DNA from: an uncultured Eubacteriales bacterium
GTDB lineage: Bacteria; Bacillota; Clostridia; Christensenellales; CAG-917
Length of the DNA: 8,089 bases
Reading direction: 5' to 3'
Assembly (NCBI GenBank): GCA_900550855.1
Contig: URTQ01000069.1
Location: 1-8,089 of the forward strand
Of this stretch, positions 6,147-8,089 are shown piece after piece. The first letter of the stretch is position 1; each line of letters begins with the position of its first letter. The translations under genes were made by a program, and so were the position numbers. The notes beneath the pieces are model-generated. The model saw only the letters and a program-made list of their open reading frames with translations, was not told the origin of the DNA and made no database searches.

Positions 6147-8089
6147 ATGAAAAAATCCGAAAAAACAAAAATAGTCGATCCCCAAGTCAAAAAGCGCAAA
6201 AAACGAAAGATTGCCATTGCGTTATCCGTCGTGTTCCTACTGCCCGTCGTCGTAGCGTCGGCGGCGATAGGCGGATTTGCAATTTGGGCAAATACACAAA
6301 AACCGAACAAGGATTTACTTCCGACTGCAAGCGCAACGCCCGTATTTTTCGATTCAAGCGGCAACGAATTGCCCTACACCGAAGAAAACTACATTGCAAT
6401 CGAGGATATTCCCGACAATCTCAAAAACGCTTTCGTCGCGCTTGAAGACAAGCGTTTTTATTCGCATAAAGGCTACGACCCCGTGCGTATGGCTGGCGCG
6501 CTAGTAAACAATATTAAATCGGGCGCACTCAAAGAAGGCGCGTCCACAATCACACAGCAACTCGTCAAAAACACGCATTTGACCCACAAAAAAACCGTCA
6601 GCCGCAAACTCAAAGAGATTGCAATCGCAACGAATATCGAAAAAGAATATTCCAAAGACGAGATACTTGCGATGTACCTTTCGGTGATATACTTCGGCAA
6701 CGGCGCATACGGCGTGAAGCAAGCGGCAAGATTGTATTTCGACAAGAATATTCAGGACTTAACTCTTCCCGAATGCGCAACGCTTGCAGGCATCGTGAAG
6801 AACCCTAAAAAATACTCGCCTTTTGCTGCTGAAAACGATTGCGTATCGAGGCGCAACATCGTTTTGTCGGTTATGAAAAAAGAGGGTTATATCGACGAAA
6901 ACACCTATAACGATGCGATAAACGCCCCTCTCGAATCGACAAAGAATCAACAAAAAAGCGGCAGTCTAAACAAGCGGATTTACGATTTGTATATAAAATC
7001 GGCAATAGCGGAAGTCTGCGACAAACTCAATATGTCAAAGTATGAACTCTCAAACAGCGGACTTAAAATTTACCTCAACGTCGATTCGGAAATTCAAAAG
7101 CAAATCGCAAAAATCGGAAGCGACAAAAGTTTGTATTCGACCGACGCAATCGACGGCGCGATAATCGTTTTGAACAACGAATCGCACACCGTTTCGGCAT
7201 ACTGGTCTAATCTCGCCTACGACGTCAAAAGACAGGCAGGCTCGTCGCTTAAACCTCTTGCGGTTTACGCCCCCGCCCTCGACAAAAACGCAATAAACCT
7301 CGCAACACCGATCGTTGACGAGAAAGTCGCTTTCGGCGATTATTCGCCGTCGAATTACGGCGGAATTTATTACGGCGATACGACCATACGCCAAGCAATC
7401 AAGAAATCTATGAACAGCGTCAGCGTCAAAACTCTCGATTATATCGGCGTGGATTCGAGCATCGAATACCTTGCAAAACTCGGCATAAACACAACCGAAA
7501 ACGATAAAAACTACGCCCTATCGCTCGGCGCAATCTCGAACGGCGTTGGAATAAAGCAAATTGCGGACGCATACGCAACGTTTGCAAACGGCGGCGTATA
7601 TCAAGACGCAAGTTTCGTAAACTACGTCGTAAAAGGCGACCGAAAAATACTGTCGCAGTCCGATATATCGCAAAATAGAGTTTTCAAAGAATCCACTTGC
7701 GACCAAATCAATTCCGCATTGTCCGACACGGTTAAGGACGGCACGGCAATCACCCTTTCGGCGTTAAATTTCGAGGTTTGCGCAAAAACCGGCACTGCCG
7801 AGCGTAACGACGGCAAAAACGGCGACGCTTGGTGCGCAAGTTACAACAACCAATACACCGTCGTCGTATGGCACGGCTCGGACGACGGTATGAGTGAAAA
7901 AGGCGGTGGCTTTGCAACGAAACAGTGTTACGAGTCGTGGAAATCACTCGATTCAAACGGCAAACAAATTTTGAGCAAACAAATGAAAAAGAGCGATTTC
8001 ACTTTTACGCTCGACGTCGATTTATACGCTACAAAACGCAACAAAAGCGTGACGATTGCAAGCGAAAATACCCCGATAGAATATCGAAA
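6147..8089 (+). CDS. Class A penicillin-binding protein (PBP1A-like), 3' end outside the window
   Basis: A bifunctional peptidoglycan polymerase, open for 647 codons with no stop before the right edge. It begins with a basic cytoplasmic tail (KKRKKRK) and one membrane anchor (about 22-47), placing the enzyme outside the membrane. The GT51 glycosyltransferase has EDKRFYSHKG with catalytic Glu100, GASTITQQ (131-138), RKLKE (153-157) with second acid Glu157, then EILAMYLS, YFGNGAYG and LPECATLAGIVKNP. The transpeptidase has nucleophile Ser366 with Lys369 (GSSLKP), Ser421-Met422-Asn423, and KTGTA (547-551), so both activities look intact. The segment from the domain start (about 337) to Ser366 is shorter than usual and lacks the common GG and FNRA motifs. 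A C-terminal extension begins after about residue 600. The start is uncertain: the ATG at 6147 has no Shine-Dalgarno, and an in-frame ATG at 6081 would add 22 residues. I prefer 6147 because it gives a normal short tail and fits the candidate promoter. It could be called ponA, pbpF or mrcA, but I cannot choose a symbol. Confidence 0.95.
   Translation, partial: MKKSEKTKIVDPQVKKRKKRKIAIALSVVFLLPVVVASAAIGGFAIWANTQKPNKDLLPTASATPVFFDSSGNELPYTEENYIAIEDIPDNLKNAFVALEDKRFYSHKGYDPVRMAGALVNNIKSGALKEGASTITQQLVKNTHLTHKKTVSRKLKEIAIATNIEKEYSKDEILAMYLSVIYFGNGAYGVKQAARLYFDKNIQDLTLPECATLAGIVKNPKKYSPFAAENDCVSRRNIVLSVMKKEGYIDENTYNDAINAPLESTKNQQKSGSLNKRIYDLYIKSAIAEVCDKLNMSKYELSNSGLKIYLNVDSEIQKQIAKIGSDKSLYSTDAIDGAIIVLNNESHTVSAYWSNLAYDVKRQAGSSLKPLAVYAPALDKNAINLATPIVDEKVAFGDYSPSNYGGIYYGDTTIRQAIKKSMNSVSVKTLDYIGVDSSIEYLAKLGINTTENDKNYALSLGAISNGVGIKQIADAYATFANGGVYQDASFVNYVVKGDRKILSQSDISQNRVFKESTCDQINSALSDTVKDGTAITLSALNFEVCAKTGTAERNDGKNGDAWCASYNNQYTVVVWHGSDDGMSEKGGGFATKQCYESWKSLDSNGKQILSKQMKKSDFTFTLDVDLYATKRNKSVTIASENTPIEYR

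Noticed and set aside
6056..6364. A 102-codon minus-strand open frame upstream of miaB
   Set aside because: It is antisense to the start of the penicillin-binding protein and covers the promoter region. Its hydrophobic look comes from the complement of the membrane-anchor codons.

Overview
The window holds a compact stretch of ordinary bacterial housekeeping genes. On the minus strand lies a co-directional block read as miaB (4632-5993), mutS (2014-4635), then mutL (32-1969). Diverging from it on the plus strand is a class A penicillin-binding protein that starts near 6147 and runs off the right edge. Coding density is very high. The only real non-coding stretch is the 153-bp divergent region 5994-6146, plus 44 bp between mutS and mutL. 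I see no mobile element, tRNA, rRNA, CRISPR array or phage signature.

The organism is most likely a Firmicutes-type bacterium, perhaps an uncultured clostridial lineage. This is inference from gene order, gene type and ribosome binding sites, not from a marker gene. The miaB-mutS-mutL order resembles the mutSL neighbourhood of Clostridia and Bacilli, without the ymcA and cotE genes that Bacillus subtilis carries between miaB and mutS. MutL has the endonuclease-type C-terminal domain found in bacteria lacking MutH. The mutS and miaB ribosome binding sites are good Shine-Dalgarno matches. The standard genetic code fits throughout.

Functionally, MutS recognises mismatches and recruits MutL, which should nick the new strand itself. 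Both proteins carry candidate sliding-clamp binding motifs (QVSLF in MutS, QPLLIP in MutL), so repair is probably clamp-directed and independent of DNA methylation. MiaB is a radical-SAM tRNA methylthiotransferase. Its translational overlap with mutS and the lack of any terminator between the three genes suggest one transcript, probably driven by a minus-strand promoter at 6107-6135. The transcript probably continues past the left edge; the partner enzyme gene miaA would be a common next gene, but it is not visible here.

The penicillin-binding protein is a bifunctional peptidoglycan glycosyltransferase and transpeptidase with all main catalytic motifs, but a shortened segment before the transpeptidase nucleophile. 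The divergent region has a candidate promoter in each direction and a perfect 9-bp tandem repeat between them. I found no convincing undescribed system; the findings below are modest variations within known families.
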